A stretch of DNA of 64,000 bases from Histomonas meleagridis. Taxonomy: Eukaryota > Parabasalia > Tritrichomonadida > Dientamoebidae. Shown piece after piece: positions 38,489 to 48,285 of the stretch (position 1 is the first letter of the stretch; the number at the start of each line of letters is the position of its first letter). The stretch covers positions 1,178,001 to 1,242,000 of the forward strand of contig WSYJ01000036.1 in NCBI GenBank assembly GCA_020186115.1, written 5' to 3'. The position numbers and the translations under genes are program-made. Under the pieces are notes generated by a model. It was not told the origin of the DNA, searched no databases, and saw nothing but the letters and a program-made list of their open reading frames with translations.

Positions 38489-40708
38489 ATGGACTTCAAT
38501 CAAGTTGAAGATATGAACGGAATACGTTTCTCATGGAACGTACTTCCAACAAATCGTCAAGATGCTAATGCATGTAGCGTCCCTTTTGGATGCGTTTATA
38601 CTCCATTAAAACAAATAATGGAACATCAACCCTGTCAGTATGAACCTGTCATTTGTCAACACTGTCGTGCTGTGCTTAATCCATACTCAAGCATCAATTT
38701 TAATTCAAAAACATGGAGCTGTCCCATTTGCAATTCAATATCTCCTTTACCTCAATCATATCATGAAATGACAGAAACGCAACTAGCAGCTGAGCTCCTT
38801 CCTGAGTATTCTACCATTGAATATATTCTTAACTCACCGCCCACATATCCACCAATATTTATTTTTGTTGTTGATACTTGTGTCCTAGCATCCCAACTTC
38901 CACATCTTAAAACACTCCTTTTACAATCCATTTCTCTTCTTCCTCCAACATCACTGGTAGGTTTCATTTCGTATGGAAATCTTGTGTACATCCATGAACT
39001 TTGTTTTATAGAATGTCCACGTTCGTATGTATTCAATGGCCAAAAGCTTTATACCCCACTTCAGCTTCAAGAATATCTTTCCATTCATTCAAATACAAAA
39101 GAAATCGATAATCCATTTGTAATACCAATGGCAGATGCCGAGCAAATGCTTACATCCATCATTGACAACCTAGAAATTGATCCATTCCCAGTACCAAAAG
39201 GCCAGCGCTCTTCACGTTGCACTGGGGCTGCTTTGGACATCACCATTTCACTGCTTGAGGCACTTTTTCCTCATTCTAATACACAAATCATGTTATTCAC
39301 TTCTGGCCCGATTACTAAAGGTCCTGGGACGATGGCGTCCTTAAAGGTGACTGATATTGTTCGTCAACACAAAGATATCGAAGGAGGAAACGCACCTTTC
39401 TATAACGAATCGCGTAAATTCTTTAATGAAATGGCTAAACGTGCGACAAGGAATAACGTCGTCATAAATTACATATCAGCTTCTTTCGAGGAAACTGGTT
39501 TATTAGAAATTAGTCCAGTCATACATTCTACTGGAGGATTTTTAATATCTGCTGAAACTTATTCCGACGAAAATATCTCGAAATCAATTTCAAAGTTTTT
39601 CGAAGGCGGAATTTTGAGAGACGCTGGTGCCGATGGCGTCATAACCGTCCATGTTTCAAAGCAATTGAGAGTGTCAGGCTGTATCGGCCCGTGTGTTTCA
39701 ATGGAAAAACCGGCGCCGTCAGTTTCAGAGAAGCCGATAGGGATTGGTGGAACTATTCAATGGAAAGTATCTGGTATATTACCATCAACATCATATACAT
39801 TTTTCTTTGATATCTATGAACCTAAGAACGATCCCATCTTAGCCGAGACTCAAGGATATGTCCAAATTGTTACCCAATATCGACATATTACATCCGGGTT
39901 AATGCGATTACGAGTCACTACTTCACCATTAAAGTTCAGTGACTTAACAACTAATCAAAACAGTATTGAAGAAGGCTTTGATCAACAAGCAGCCGCAATC
40001 ATTTTATCCAAACTATCGATGATCAAAGCGGAAACAACAGATACAACAACAGCGATCCGTTATTTAGACTCAACGTTAATTCGCTTCTCACGGAAATTCG
40101 GCACATATACAACGAATCAACCGCAGTCATTTTCATTTAAGCAACAGTTCCGATTCCTTCCACAGTTCTTATTCCATTTACGTCGTTCCCCATTCCTAAG
40201 CACATTTAACATGTCGCCGGACCAAACGACGTCATTCCGCGCTTCGTTACTTCGTGAAGAAGTCACAAATTCATTGTTCATGATCCAGCCGACGTTATTG
40301 AGGTACAGCTTAAGCGAGGCGCCAAAGCCGGTGATACTCGACATATCATCGCTCAAGCCCGACTGCGTGTTGCTGTTGGACACCTACTTCAGAGTGCTCA
40401 TTTGGCACGGATCAAACATCGCAGCGTGGAGAGATCAGAGGTATCAGGAGCAGCCAGAGTACGCAAACTTGAAAAGCGCGTTGGAGGAGCCCCTGGAGGA
40501 GGCAAAGAGGCTCCTCGAGGAGAGGTTCCCGACGCCGTCCCTCGTCGTGTGCGATGAGGACTCGTCGCAGTCGAGGTACCTGCTGACAAAGTGCAACCCG
40601 TCAAACGACCCGTCAATGAACATTTCGTTCTACGATTTGAAGACAGACGAACAATCACTGTCCGGATTTTTGGAGCACTTGAAGAAGTTGGCAGTGGTCG
40701 ATAAGTGA
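38489..40708 (+). CDS. SEC23: COPII coat GTPase-activating subunit SEC23
   Basis: A 739-residue COPII inner-coat protein. The N terminus GIRFSWNVLPTNRQDA and the zinc finger CQHC...CPIC (about residues 54-78) are diagnostic. The trunk (PIFIFVVDTC) and helical regions follow, and the gelsolin-like C-terminal domain contains DCVLLLDTYFRVLIWHG. SEC23 pairs with SEC24 on ER membranes and supplies the arginine finger that stimulates SAR1 GTP hydrolysis. Length is close to the usual 760. The gene is odd in composition: the last 400 bp (from about 40300) are markedly richer in G and C than the 5' two-thirds, although the protein remains conserved. Confidence 0.97.
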   Translation: MDFNQVEDMNGIRFSWNVLPTNRQDANACSVPFGCVYTPLKQIMEHQPCQYEPVICQHCRAVLNPYSSINFNSKTWSCPICNSISPLPQSYHEMTETQLAAELLPEYSTIEYILNSPPTYPPIFIFVVDTCVLASQLPHLKTLLLQSISLLPPTSLVGFISYGNLVYIHELCFIECPRSYVFNGQKLYTPLQLQEYLSIHSNTKEIDNPFVIPMADAEQMLTSIIDNLEIDPFPVPKGQRSSRCTGAALDITISLLEALFPHSNTQIMLFTSGPITKGPGTMASLKVTDIVRQHKDIEGGNAPFYNESRKFFNEMAKRATRNNVVINYISASFEETGLLEISPVIHSTGGFLISAETYSDENISKSISKFFEGGILRDAGADGVITVHVSKQLRVSGCIGPCVSMEKPAPSVSEKPIGIGGTIQWKVSGILPSTSYTFFFDIYEPKNDPILAETQGYVQIVTQYRHITSGLMRLRVTTSPLKFSDLTTNQNSIEEGFDQQAAAIILSKLSMIKAETTDTTTAIRYLDSTLIRFSRKFGTYTTNQPQSFSFKQQFRFLPQFLFHLRRSPFLSTFNMSPDQTTSFRASLLREEVTNSLFMIQPTLLRYSLSEAPKPVILDISSLKPDCVLLLDTYFRVLIWHGSNIAAWRDQRYQEQPEYANLKSALEEPLEEAKRLLEERFPTPSLVVCDEDSSQSRYLLTKCNPSNDPSMNISFYDLKTDEQSLSGFLEHLKKLAVVDK

Positions 40709-41179
40709 TAATAAACTTCTTTGATTAGATTGAATGTTTGTGATATGAATAATTTATGTTTTCGCGTGGTGACAAACAAAACATATTTTGGTTCGACTGA
40801 AGAAATGCAAAAGTAAAGTAAAGATCTGATTATATTAACATGATTAGGAAGTACTTTTTGAGCGAAAAACTGTTACCTCATTCAAAAAAATTTTTATCAA
40901 AAGTGGCAAATGTAAATTTCCCCAACGCCACTTTTTGAGAAGCTTTGTCACTTTTTATGATACACACTTTTTTTTGTTGAAACGTAACACAGAAAAAGAA
41001 TTTTTCAGACTCATTAATTTTCGATTTCCGTTAAAGGATTATGTTAACTAAGACAAAGAAAGTTTTTTTACAATAATTACTGATCTGAATCGAAAATAAT
41101 TAATGAATAAGTTCTTTTGCTTAAGATGTACAATTTTTTATATACTAAAATAAAAATTATTTCATCGAAATTTACACAT
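40709..41179. other. AT-rich intergenic region between convergent genes
   Basis: The 3' flanks of SEC23 and the minus-strand ARM-like gene. No coding frame seen. Two phrases AAAAGTGGCAAA and AACGCCACTTTTTG (about 40900-40935) form a weak inverted pair. Confidence 0.4.
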
Positions 41180-42535
41180 TTATTCATCGTCATATTCAGG
41201 GTCTTCATACAGTTTTTGTAGTAAACTTTCAGACAGCGCCGCCACATCCTCGTCGTTGCCTTCTGCTCCTCTTTCCAGCCACTCTATGAAGTCATCCTCG
41301 CCTTCCATTTCACTCATCACCAGTTGGATCTCATCTTCTGCGCGAGTTTTCAAGAACCGATCGATGACAGCGCACATATCGCTTCTATTTTCTTCTTCGC
41401 ACAGATATATATAACTCAGTAATACATATATACATCTATCACCATTTAACTCAACATAATAATTCTCAGTTGTGTTAAGCATTAGTTGACACAAGAACTC
41501 ATACGCAGCTTGTTTCAAGTGATGCTTTGACTCACCATTAAATTTTGCTATTGCGATTCTTTGAAAAGAAGACTCAACACACAAATCAGCAATAGAATTA
41601 TCTTCAAAAATCATTTGGCTCAACAAATAAAATGATACCTCAACAATACGTTGATCAGAATTTAATAAAGTATTTGATAGATACTCAATGATATTATGCT
41701 GTATTAGAAAAGGAATTCCTTCATTAAAATAATAGCAAATGTTATCTGATATTTTGATGATGTTATATATACAATTTGTATCAGTAACATCAAGTGATAA
41801 AATTTGTGGATAAAAGTTGTTGTTGACAAAATATAAAAGAAATCGTTGATCTGCTTCAATAAAATCTCGAATAAATCGAAGAAGTTGATGAAGAAGTAAT
41901 GCATCAGATGTATTGATCTTGGAAAAAAGTATTTGGAACAAGGAAATATAGGCATCAATGAAGTTACTATAGTCAAAGTCTTCAAGTTTATAAAGAAGGG
42001 AGTCAGAAAGATGAATAGCTTGAATATGATATAATGACATTGGATCATTAAGAATGGAAAATAGTTGTTGGAAAATGCCGGCTTGAATAAGGGCTTCTCG
42101 GTAAATTGGAGAAGAAAGGGAAAGATTGATGAAGATGCCAAATGAATATGATGAAGGAAAGTTTTGAATTGCAATTGCAATAATATTATTGTTAAATATA
42201 AGGTCTGTCATTGGTGATTGGAAACTTAAAAGAAGACATATAAGATGTATTGAGTTTGTGTGGATTTCTGGAATAGGTGATTGTGTTAAATGTAATATAA
42301 AAAGAACAGCTCCTTCAGGAAGTAAAAAATTACACTCACAAAAAAAATCACAAAGCCATTTCAAAGATTGTATTTGAGCATTAACATCATCTGATTGAAG
42401 AAATTTTAAATTTTGTTCAAGTAATGGCAATTTTTTTTGCATTTCAGCACTTGGGCCAATAGATGTATCAAACTTATGGAAATCACTAAAGTCTTGTAGA
42501 GCATTTTCTACATCTTTTTTGTAATTTAGCTTCAT
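41180..42535 (-). CDS. ARM-like alpha-solenoid protein with acidic tail
   Basis: A 451-residue all-helical protein with armadillo-style repeats of about 40 residues (for example NAQIQSLKWLCDFFCECNF, IPEIHTNSIHLICLLLSF, QRIVEVSFYLLSQMIFEDNS). The last 50 residues are strongly acidic (ending EDPEYDDE). It has a general importin-alpha or adaptor look, but the Trp/Asn array of importin-alpha is not seen, so cargo binding cannot be claimed. It may belong to the same family as the gene at 4347. The 3' end is more GC-rich (about 41190-41390) than the rest. Its start is 97 bp from that of the divergent small gene at 42633, and TTTAAACGTACACCC lies between them. Confidence 0.7.
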   Translation of the reverse strand: MKLNYKKDVENALQDFSDFHKFDTSIGPSAEMQKKLPLLEQNLKFLQSDDVNAQIQSLKWLCDFFCECNFLLPEGAVLFILHLTQSPIPEIHTNSIHLICLLLSFQSPMTDLIFNNNIIAIAIQNFPSSYSFGIFINLSLSSPIYREALIQAGIFQQLFSILNDPMSLYHIQAIHLSDSLLYKLEDFDYSNFIDAYISLFQILFSKINTSDALLLHQLLRFIRDFIEADQRFLLYFVNNNFYPQILSLDVTDTNCIYNIIKISDNICYYFNEGIPFLIQHNIIEYLSNTLLNSDQRIVEVSFYLLSQMIFEDNSIADLCVESSFQRIAIAKFNGESKHHLKQAAYEFLCQLMLNTTENYYVELNGDRCIYVLLSYIYLCEEENRSDMCAVIDRFLKTRAEDEIQLVMSEMEGEDDFIEWLERGAEGNDEDVAALSESLLQKLYEDPEYDDE

Positions 42536-42632
42536 GTGCCATACTCAAGCAGACTTTGAGAATTATATTTAAACGTACACCCATAGTGAATTGTGATGTG
42601 AAAAGGAGTGTTCAACCCAAAAATCAAAAAGA

Positions 42633-42860
42633 ATGAACTCACAGATAGAAATCCTCTATAATAATGCAAATACATTATTTGACGAAACTGATGGAAATGA
42701 CATTGATACAAAAATTCAAGAGCTTGATCAAACGAAATTTGATATTTCAGAATATGATTTGTACCAAGGAATTCAACCTAATCCTGAAATTTCGCAAGAA
42801 AACATTGAAAAGTACCGTAAGCTTGCACAGAAGCTGGGGAAAAAGGAAGATAATAACTAG
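42633..42860 (+). CDS. Small acidic protein, 75 residues, unknown
   Basis: Frame from ATG 42633 to TAG, very acidic (many D and E), ending in the helix NIEKYRKLAQKLGKKEDNN. The D/E-rich middle (DQTKFDISEYDLYQGI) looks like a short linear motif region. An overlapping frame at 42664 is A/T-translation and less protein-like. Placement 97 bp from a divergent gene, with its own short leader, supports a real small gene. No family recognised. Confidence 0.5.
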   Translation: MNSQIEILYNNANTLFDETDGNDIDTKIQELDQTKFDISEYDLYQGIQPNPEISQENIEKYRKLAQKLGKKEDNN

Positions 42861-43226
42861 GTTCATTAATCATTAAACTTTGTTATAATTATAATTACCT
42901 AATAAAATATATTTTTTAATACTTTTATATGGATGTTTCTACAAATATTGATATGTGAAAGCTTTCCGCATTAATTTTTTGAACATTAGCTAATCAATAT
43001 ATTTTGTAAATATGTCAAGTAAATCATTGGTTTAAAAAAAAAAATCAATCTTTTTGAAATATTTTCTCATAAACGTAACAAAAATTTAAAAGTTGTAATT
43101 AAATCTCTTAAATCAAAGCATTAATGACATATTTTAAGAAGCATATATTTTAATGTTTGAAGAGTTTTTTTGGTAAAAGTTTTCTTTTTTGTCCGTTAAA
43201 AATTAAATTTTAAACGTAATCTTTGG
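42861..43226. other. AT-rich intergenic region with promoter-like 3' end
   Basis: GTCCGTTAAA at 43191-43200 and TTTAAACGTAATC at about 43210 lie 15-35 bases before the next ATG and match elements at other starts. The rest is low-complexity. Confidence 0.4.
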
Positions 43227-44429
43227 ATGGAAGCAAATTCCAGCTCTTTCATTTTACCAAATTTAACAGATGAAATTAATAACCTTTCCGAATCTACTTC
43301 TGTTCTTTTAAATTCAGAATTTGATCCAACAGAATTTCAAAATGCTGTCAAGAATTACCAACTAGAAGCTCAACAAATTCAAGACACTCTTGTAAAAATA
43401 TATGAAAACATGAACAAATCAATTCTTAAAACACCACGATCATCCAAAAACTCATCTGAATTATCTGCTACCAGTGGATTGATAAAAGACCTTCGGAAAA
43501 AAATAGAAAACTTGTCTAAAGAGAATGAAAGTATTTCCAAGCAAATACAAAGTGTAATGAGCATGAGTGGTGCCCAGTCATTTGCTAGTAAATCTGGAAT
43601 CAACTTATCTGCTTCAGATCATTCTCCATTAAAACTGGCCAGAAAGAAAAACCTCACAACAATATCAGATGATAAATCCCTTGTTGCAACAAATACTAAA
43701 CTCAAACATCAATTAATAATTCAAATCAAAGAAAAAAACGAACTCAAAACAAAACTTGACCAACAAATAGAAGAGAACAACAAACTCAAAAAACAGAATC
43801 AGGAAATTATTAACAAATTCATGTCATACATGGATTTGCTCCATTCAAAAAACCAATTAGTCACCACCCAAATAGACAATTCAATCACCAAACAGACGCA
43901 AAGGATGACAAATCTTCGGTGGAAACTTAACAATGTTTCTTCAAAATCGAAATCTAATATCAAACAAAACACATCCAAATCCATAATATCAAGTGTAGGG
44001 AATACACGAACAGAACAAACAAACGATTCTATTTTCGATTCTCCAGTTTTTCTCCCAAATGACAAACTCCAATCTAAAGATATGCAATTATTAATAGCTG
44101 GTTGTGAAGAACTTATCGATTCAATAATTTCTGATTCAAACAGTTTCACCAAAAAATCAATTGAGGAACTTGTGTCATCACCAAGCGACTTTACAAAGTA
44201 TGTTTCTCAAGTCAGACTCGTTCAAGAAAAACGTTTAATTCAGACTAAGAATGAAATTGAGAGGCTTAAGCTGGAGTTATCGTTTGCCAAAGAACGGGGT
44301 GCCCGAAACCGTATTTCACCAGAAGTAGAAAATGTTATTAACAATTTATTTACATCAATACAAGGAGTTTCAAACCAACTTCGTGAGGAACATGAAGCCC
44401 TCCTTTCGAGGCTTGAACAAAACAAGTAA
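43227..44429 (+). CDS. Coiled-coil protein, unknown
   Basis: A 400-residue polar protein. Long heptad stretches at about 85-115 (LIKDLRKKIENLSKENESI), 150-205 (KHQLIIQIKEKNELKTKLDQ) and 330-400 alternate with Ser/Thr-rich linkers (SVMSMSGAQSFASKSG). There are no catalytic motifs or membrane spans. It could be a cytoskeletal, centrosome-like or kinetochore component, but nothing in the sequence decides. The 3' end is only 6 bp from that of the convergent gene at 44436. Confidence 0.7.
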   Translation: MEANSSSFILPNLTDEINNLSESTSVLLNSEFDPTEFQNAVKNYQLEAQQIQDTLVKIYENMNKSILKTPRSSKNSSELSATSGLIKDLRKKIENLSKENESISKQIQSVMSMSGAQSFASKSGINLSASDHSPLKLARKKNLTTISDDKSLVATNTKLKHQLIIQIKEKNELKTKLDQQIEENNKLKKQNQEIINKFMSYMDLLHSKNQLVTTQIDNSITKQTQRMTNLRWKLNNVSSKSKSNIKQNTSKSIISSVGNTRTEQTNDSIFDSPVFLPNDKLQSKDMQLLIAGCEELIDSIISDSNSFTKKSIEELVSSPSDFTKYVSQVRLVQEKRLIQTKNEIERLKLELSFAKERGARNRISPEVENVINNLFTSIQGVSNQLREEHEALLSRLEQNK

Positions 44430-44435
44430 ATATAT

Positions 44436-45560
44436 TTATTCTGATTTTTTTTCAACAAATGCGCATAATAGTTCAATTTGTTTCGAAGTTACAAATAAAT
44501 GTTCTTTCAGCTCAACGAACGTACCATATTCGTGTGCGATTGGAAAACGTAATTGTTTCCCAATTTCTTCGATTTGTTGAACTGACATATTATTCATTTT
44601 AATTGAAGAAATACATAGTTTCTCCAAAAGATATATTACTACATCAGCTTTAGCGTTGTCTTTTTTATCAGAAGAGTCACATAACTTTTTGAGATTTGGT
44701 ATTGAGGAGATTAGTTCATCTGCTGATGAAATATTTGTCGACAAATAATTTGCAATGACATTGTAACAGATGGAATGAACAATAACAACACCGCTTCCAT
44801 CGAGAGGTATGTTGGAAATAAATGGGAAAATGAGTTCTGGGTGGTCATATGGAAGTATTTTGCACAAATTTTCTATGACTTTTGTGAGTTCGTCTGGTGG
44901 TATTTCGTTTAGATAAGATTTGAGTGAATCAATGACATGTATTATATGTGATGATTCCCGAACTTCATTGCAGAATAAGGAAGAAAGAATAAGAAGAACT
45001 ATGTCAGAGTGTGCACAGCGAGGATTAGTGAACTCCTCTTGGAATACTTGTGGGTGAAGAAAACTGATAAAATAAACAAGAGTATCGTGACATGTTAAAG
45101 CAGATTCAAACAAAAATTCAAGATACAATGGGAGAGATATAGAGTAGTCGGGAAGTCGGGTTCCGTAGCGGTGAGTGATTGGACCTAGAATATGATGCTG
45201 TTGAGGACTTAAAAGCATTTCTTGCAGTAACGTAAATAGAACTGTTTCAGAAGCCATAATCTTTCTGGCAGGCAGGGAGTCTAATGCACAAAAAAGCCAT
45301 TTAGTGAGCCTAGGGAATACGATTGGAACTCTTTCGAATTGGTTAGCAAGCAAGTCAAAAACTTGATGTGGAAATGATGAAAATGGAGGAGTCTTAATTC
45401 CTTCCTGAAATTCCTGAAAAAGTTTTTCATCCTCGTGATTTTCTTCTTGTTGGTTGCTTTCTTCTGGTGTGTCAAATTCATTTAGTTCTTGCTCTTTTTG
45501 ACGAGTCAATACCAGTGAATCTAAACTGAAACTATCTGGGATTGGCTGATCTTCTTCCAT
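44436..45560 (-). CDS. Helical protein, unknown
   Basis: A 374-residue protein with an acidic, probably disordered N-terminal 70 residues (EESNQQEENHEDEKLFQEF) followed by an all-helical region (FPHQVFDLLANQFERVPIVF, LTCHDTLVYFISFLHPQVF). The phrase resembles helical scaffold domains of DNA-repair or SMC-associated proteins, but I cannot name a family. GGCCGTTTATT (45570-45580) lies about 10 bases upstream of the ATG and is a candidate promoter element. Convergent with the coiled-coil gene. Confidence 0.65.
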   Translation of the reverse strand: MEEDQPIPDSFSLDSLVLTRQKEQELNEFDTPEESNQQEENHEDEKLFQEFQEGIKTPPFSSFPHQVFDLLANQFERVPIVFPRLTKWLFCALDSLPARKIMASETVLFTLLQEMLLSPQQHHILGPITHRYGTRLPDYSISLPLYLEFLFESALTCHDTLVYFISFLHPQVFQEEFTNPRCAHSDIVLLILSSLFCNEVRESSHIIHVIDSLKSYLNEIPPDELTKVIENLCKILPYDHPELIFPFISNIPLDGSGVVIVHSICYNVIANYLSTNISSADELISSIPNLKKLCDSSDKKDNAKADVVIYLLEKLCISSIKMNNMSVQQIEEIGKQLRFPIAHEYGTFVELKEHLFVTSKQIELLCAFVEKKSE

Positions 45561-45708
45561 CTCAAATTCGGCCGTTTATTTATTTTTCTTCAAATGTTTG
45601 TGATCCATTTAAATTCTGGAAATGAAACATATAATTCAAGAAGAATTTGTTGCTAACAATGAATGAAGAAAAATTACTAAAAATGAAAGGAGAAAAAAAC
45701 ATTAATGT

Positions 45709-46317
45709 TTATTTACAGCACGCACCTGATGGTTCTGTTTTTTGGTTTCCGGTTAAAGTTATTTGAGTAGCACTCGACAATGATTCTGCATTGTTTATTT
45801 CCAAAATTAATTTTAAAAATTCGTAAAATGCTTTATCTACATTTTCACCTGTTTTTGCAGAAACTTCAAAGTACAAATTGATCTTGTTTCGTTCTTTCCA
45901 TTGGTCAATTGCAGATTGTGAAATTGATTTTGATTGAAGATCAGATTTGTTTCCGAGTAAAAGAAATGGATATGCCTTTGTGCAATCAAACGAACACTTT
46001 TCAAGTGCCATATCATAATAAGAATCAATATCACTGAATGAAGACGGATTTGTAAGATCAAATACTAGAACAACACCACTTGCCCCACGGACAATTGCTG
46101 GTGCTACAGCTTTAAATCTTTCTTCTCCAGCTGTATCCCATAACATCATTGTAACTTCGGTATCATTGATAGTAAGTGTATGGGTAAAAAAACCAGCACC
46201 AATCGTAGAGATGGTATCTTCCACAAATGTGCCATTACAGTACTGGTTTATAAGGGATGTTTTTCCAACATTGGATGCGCCCAATAGGACGACTTTCATG
46301 TCGGTCTTGTTCGCCAT
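45709..46317 (-). CDS. Rab-family small GTPase
   Basis: A 202-residue GTPase. The P-loop is GASNVGKTS, the switch I Thr lies in DTISTIGAGF, switch II is WDTAGEERF, the G4 motif is GNKSD and the G5 motif is SAK. The C terminus ends in GACCK, a CCx-type geranylgeranylation site. GASNVGKTSL and the DTAGEERFKAVAPAIVRGA region recall the Rab5/Rab21 group, suggesting endocytic traffic, but subfamily is uncertain. The frame is open 14 codons further upstream, beginning with GTG; ATG 46317 (MANKTDMKVVLLG) fits the family. TAACGATA (46397-46404) upstream is like Myb recognition elements described in trichomonads. Confidence 0.93.
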   Translation of the reverse strand: MANKTDMKVVLLGASNVGKTSLINQYCNGTFVEDTISTIGAGFFTHTLTINDTEVTMMLWDTAGEERFKAVAPAIVRGASGVVLVFDLTNPSSFSDIDSYYDMALEKCSFDCTKAYPFLLLGNKSDLQSKSISQSAIDQWKERNKINLYFEVSAKTGENVDKAFYEFLKLILEINNAESLSSATQITLTGNQKTEPSGACCK

Positions 46318-47079
46318 TTGAAAATAAAGTTTTGAATATGTTTTGACAAACAGACACACTCAAATAAACGAACACAATTTTTATGAGTTCACTTTTTAAC
46401 GATAGGATTGAATGAATGAAAAATCATCGTATTTATATTCAAAAATTGGAAAGTTCAACTTCTTTCGAATGCAAGATTGCAACAAAAATATTTTGGTATA
46501 TACTAGTTTGAAACAAGATTTTTATTTTTGACCATTTTTCCATGATTTTTGGTTTCACTATAATAGAATCAAAATGCGCATAAACAATAATAAGAAAAAG
46601 TATTTTATAACAAATAAACGTAAGCTAAAAACGAAATTTCAAGGAAAATTAAAAATATCGTTATTATTCAGAATTTCAAAGTCTCAAAAATCAATAATTT
46701 CTCAAAATCGACAATATAAATTTTGGAACTTTGTTTTCTATCTAATATACTACATTTTATTTATATTACATGCTTAAAATCATCATATAAAAAAAAATTT
46801 TTTTTCCTTAATGTGCAATATTTGTTTTATGTATAATTTTTGTTGTGAAAAATGAGGGATTTTAAAGTTTTCAAATTTTATTATATATGAAAAATCACAA
46901 AATTCTCCTGGTGAAACAAAATTTTATCGATTACTTGGCCAAATAATTTGTTTCGTATTTGATCGTTTAAACGATTATATCGACAGAGTCAAGGCTTAAC
47001 GTTCAAAAATGGGTGAAGTTTGAGGGCAACAGGGTATCAATGCTTTCATGCTCTAGAAGTAATATGACGATTTATATGT
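46318..47079. other. Intergenic region upstream of the Rab gene
   Basis: Contains TAACGATA at 46397-46404 in ACTTTTTAACGATAGGATTG, a candidate Myb-type regulatory site about 85 bases from the Rab ATG. No gene seen. A plus-strand frame at 46574-46777 is Lys/Asn/Ile translation of A/T DNA. Confidence 0.45.
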
Positions 47080-47734
47080 TTACATAAAAGGATGCCCATA
47101 TAAGTATTTGGAAATTATTTACATTGCACATTTTTTGATCAAAATTAAAGTTTTCTTGTGATGATATTTCTTGAAGTTTTTCGATTTCATCATTTCGAAT
47201 TATTTTTACAATTTCATTTGGATTATGTCATTCTCTAATTAATTTCTTATGTAATTCCCAATCATTCTTTGATAGTTCTTCATAATTTACAAAATCATTT
47301 TCCCTTAAATAGATTGGTAATTTAGCTTTAAGCATATAATGTACAAAATCAACAATATGGTTGTTTTTTACAATGTTTGGTTCAAGAAAATTATGTTCAA
47401 TCATAGATTCAAGTAGATAATATGATACATCTGTATGTTTATTTTTAAGAAATCGTACAAATACATCATATATATTGGATTTGATTTTATTACTCTCTTC
47501 AAATGTTCTTATTTCTTTTATAATATTCAAAAATAAATCTACGTTATTATTTTTAATTACAAAGGAATAATATATCATTTGAATAATAATTAAGTCATAA
47601 GATAAAGGATGGATTTCATCAAATTTGTTGATTATTAAACCTAAAGATCGAGAGAAATTTTCTTCATTCAAACTAAAAATTGATTGATTTATTGATAGAA
47701 GTGTTTCCCAGTTGCGATGTTCCTTTGGTTTCAT
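47080..47734 (-). pseudogene. DUF3447/ankyrin gene relic with a nonsense codon
   Basis: From ATG 47734 (MKPKEHRNWETLLSINQSIF) the product parallels the front of the 28785 gene: YDLIIIQMIYYSFVIKNNN versus YDIIICQMIYISFLINSNN, and YEELSKNDWELHKKLIRE versus YEELSKNDFALHKQLIKE. At 47228 an in-frame TGA interrupts where the relative reads GVNPNEI. The same frame then continues HNPNEIVKIIRNDEIEKLQE until about 47120, after which it meets ATTTGGAAATTATTT-like spacer sequence and an ankyrin-like ACTTATATGGGCATCC. It is therefore a truncated, stopped copy of the same gene type, including a trace of the array spacer. Confidence 0.75.
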
Positions 47735-47738
47735 GTGG

Positions 47739-47906
47739 AAAATTTACAACTTCGGGTTTCAACGCCTTCAAACCGCCTATCGGCAAGCGGTTACAGCCGG
47801 TTATGAATTTAATTAACATTGACTGCTGATCGTTATTCATTTCGGATATCATATCAAAAAGCATTTTGATTTGAGGGGAATTGCTGGCATTAAAGACGAA
47901 GGAATT
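47739..47906 (-). pseudogene. HECT E3 ligase C-terminal fragment fused upstream of the DUF3447 relic
   Basis: The minus strand reads QIKMLFDMISEMNNDQQSML, then IKFITGCNRLPIGGLKAL and KPEVV. This corresponds to the segment leading to the F-TG-S-R-P-GG motif of the HECT catalytic lobe. Only about 56 residues remain. Neither the catalytic Cys-Thr region nor the upstream lobe is present, and the frame runs directly into the DUF3447 relic five bases before its ATG. It marks a rearrangement junction. Confidence 0.65.
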
Positions 47907-47999
47907 TCATTAATTTGAAAGTACATATAAATTTGTTATTTTTGTTTTCTTTTATTACTTAGACGATACATTTCTTTAAAACTTCTTTAACAATGTTTT

Positions 48000-48285
48000 T
48001 TATCAATTATGCCTCTGAGCCCAAAAGGCCCATTACCAATTGACTCCATGACCATTTTTGTGAACTTCTTCAAATCTCCATTCTTAATTTGAGCTCCTTC
48101 CCGATCAGTAATTTTAGCTGCTATCTCAATCTTATAAATGAATTCATTTGCTTTGAAATAAATCCATTGCGCTCTTTCATCTTCTGTTCATTATAAACCA
48201 AAAACAAACGACTTGCCCGATTTACATACAAAAAATATGTGGCTCTGTGGGCAGAGATCTGCATTGCCAAGATGAAAACCTACAT
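48000..48285 (-). pseudogene. Unidentified coding-like fragment with stops
   Basis: On the minus strand one frame gives FHLGNADLCPQSHIFFVCK then SGKSFVFGL, two adjacent stops, and then TEDERAQWIYFKANEFIYK with IEIAAKITDREGAQIKNGDL and ESIGNGPFGLRGIID. The amino-acid composition is protein-like and unlike random A/T translation. I do not recognise the family. Like its neighbours it seems a gene relic. Confidence 0.45.

Noticed and set aside
46574-46777. Plus-strand 67-codon basic frame
   Set aside because: Lys/Asn/Ile-rich translation of A/T DNA with no supporting signals.
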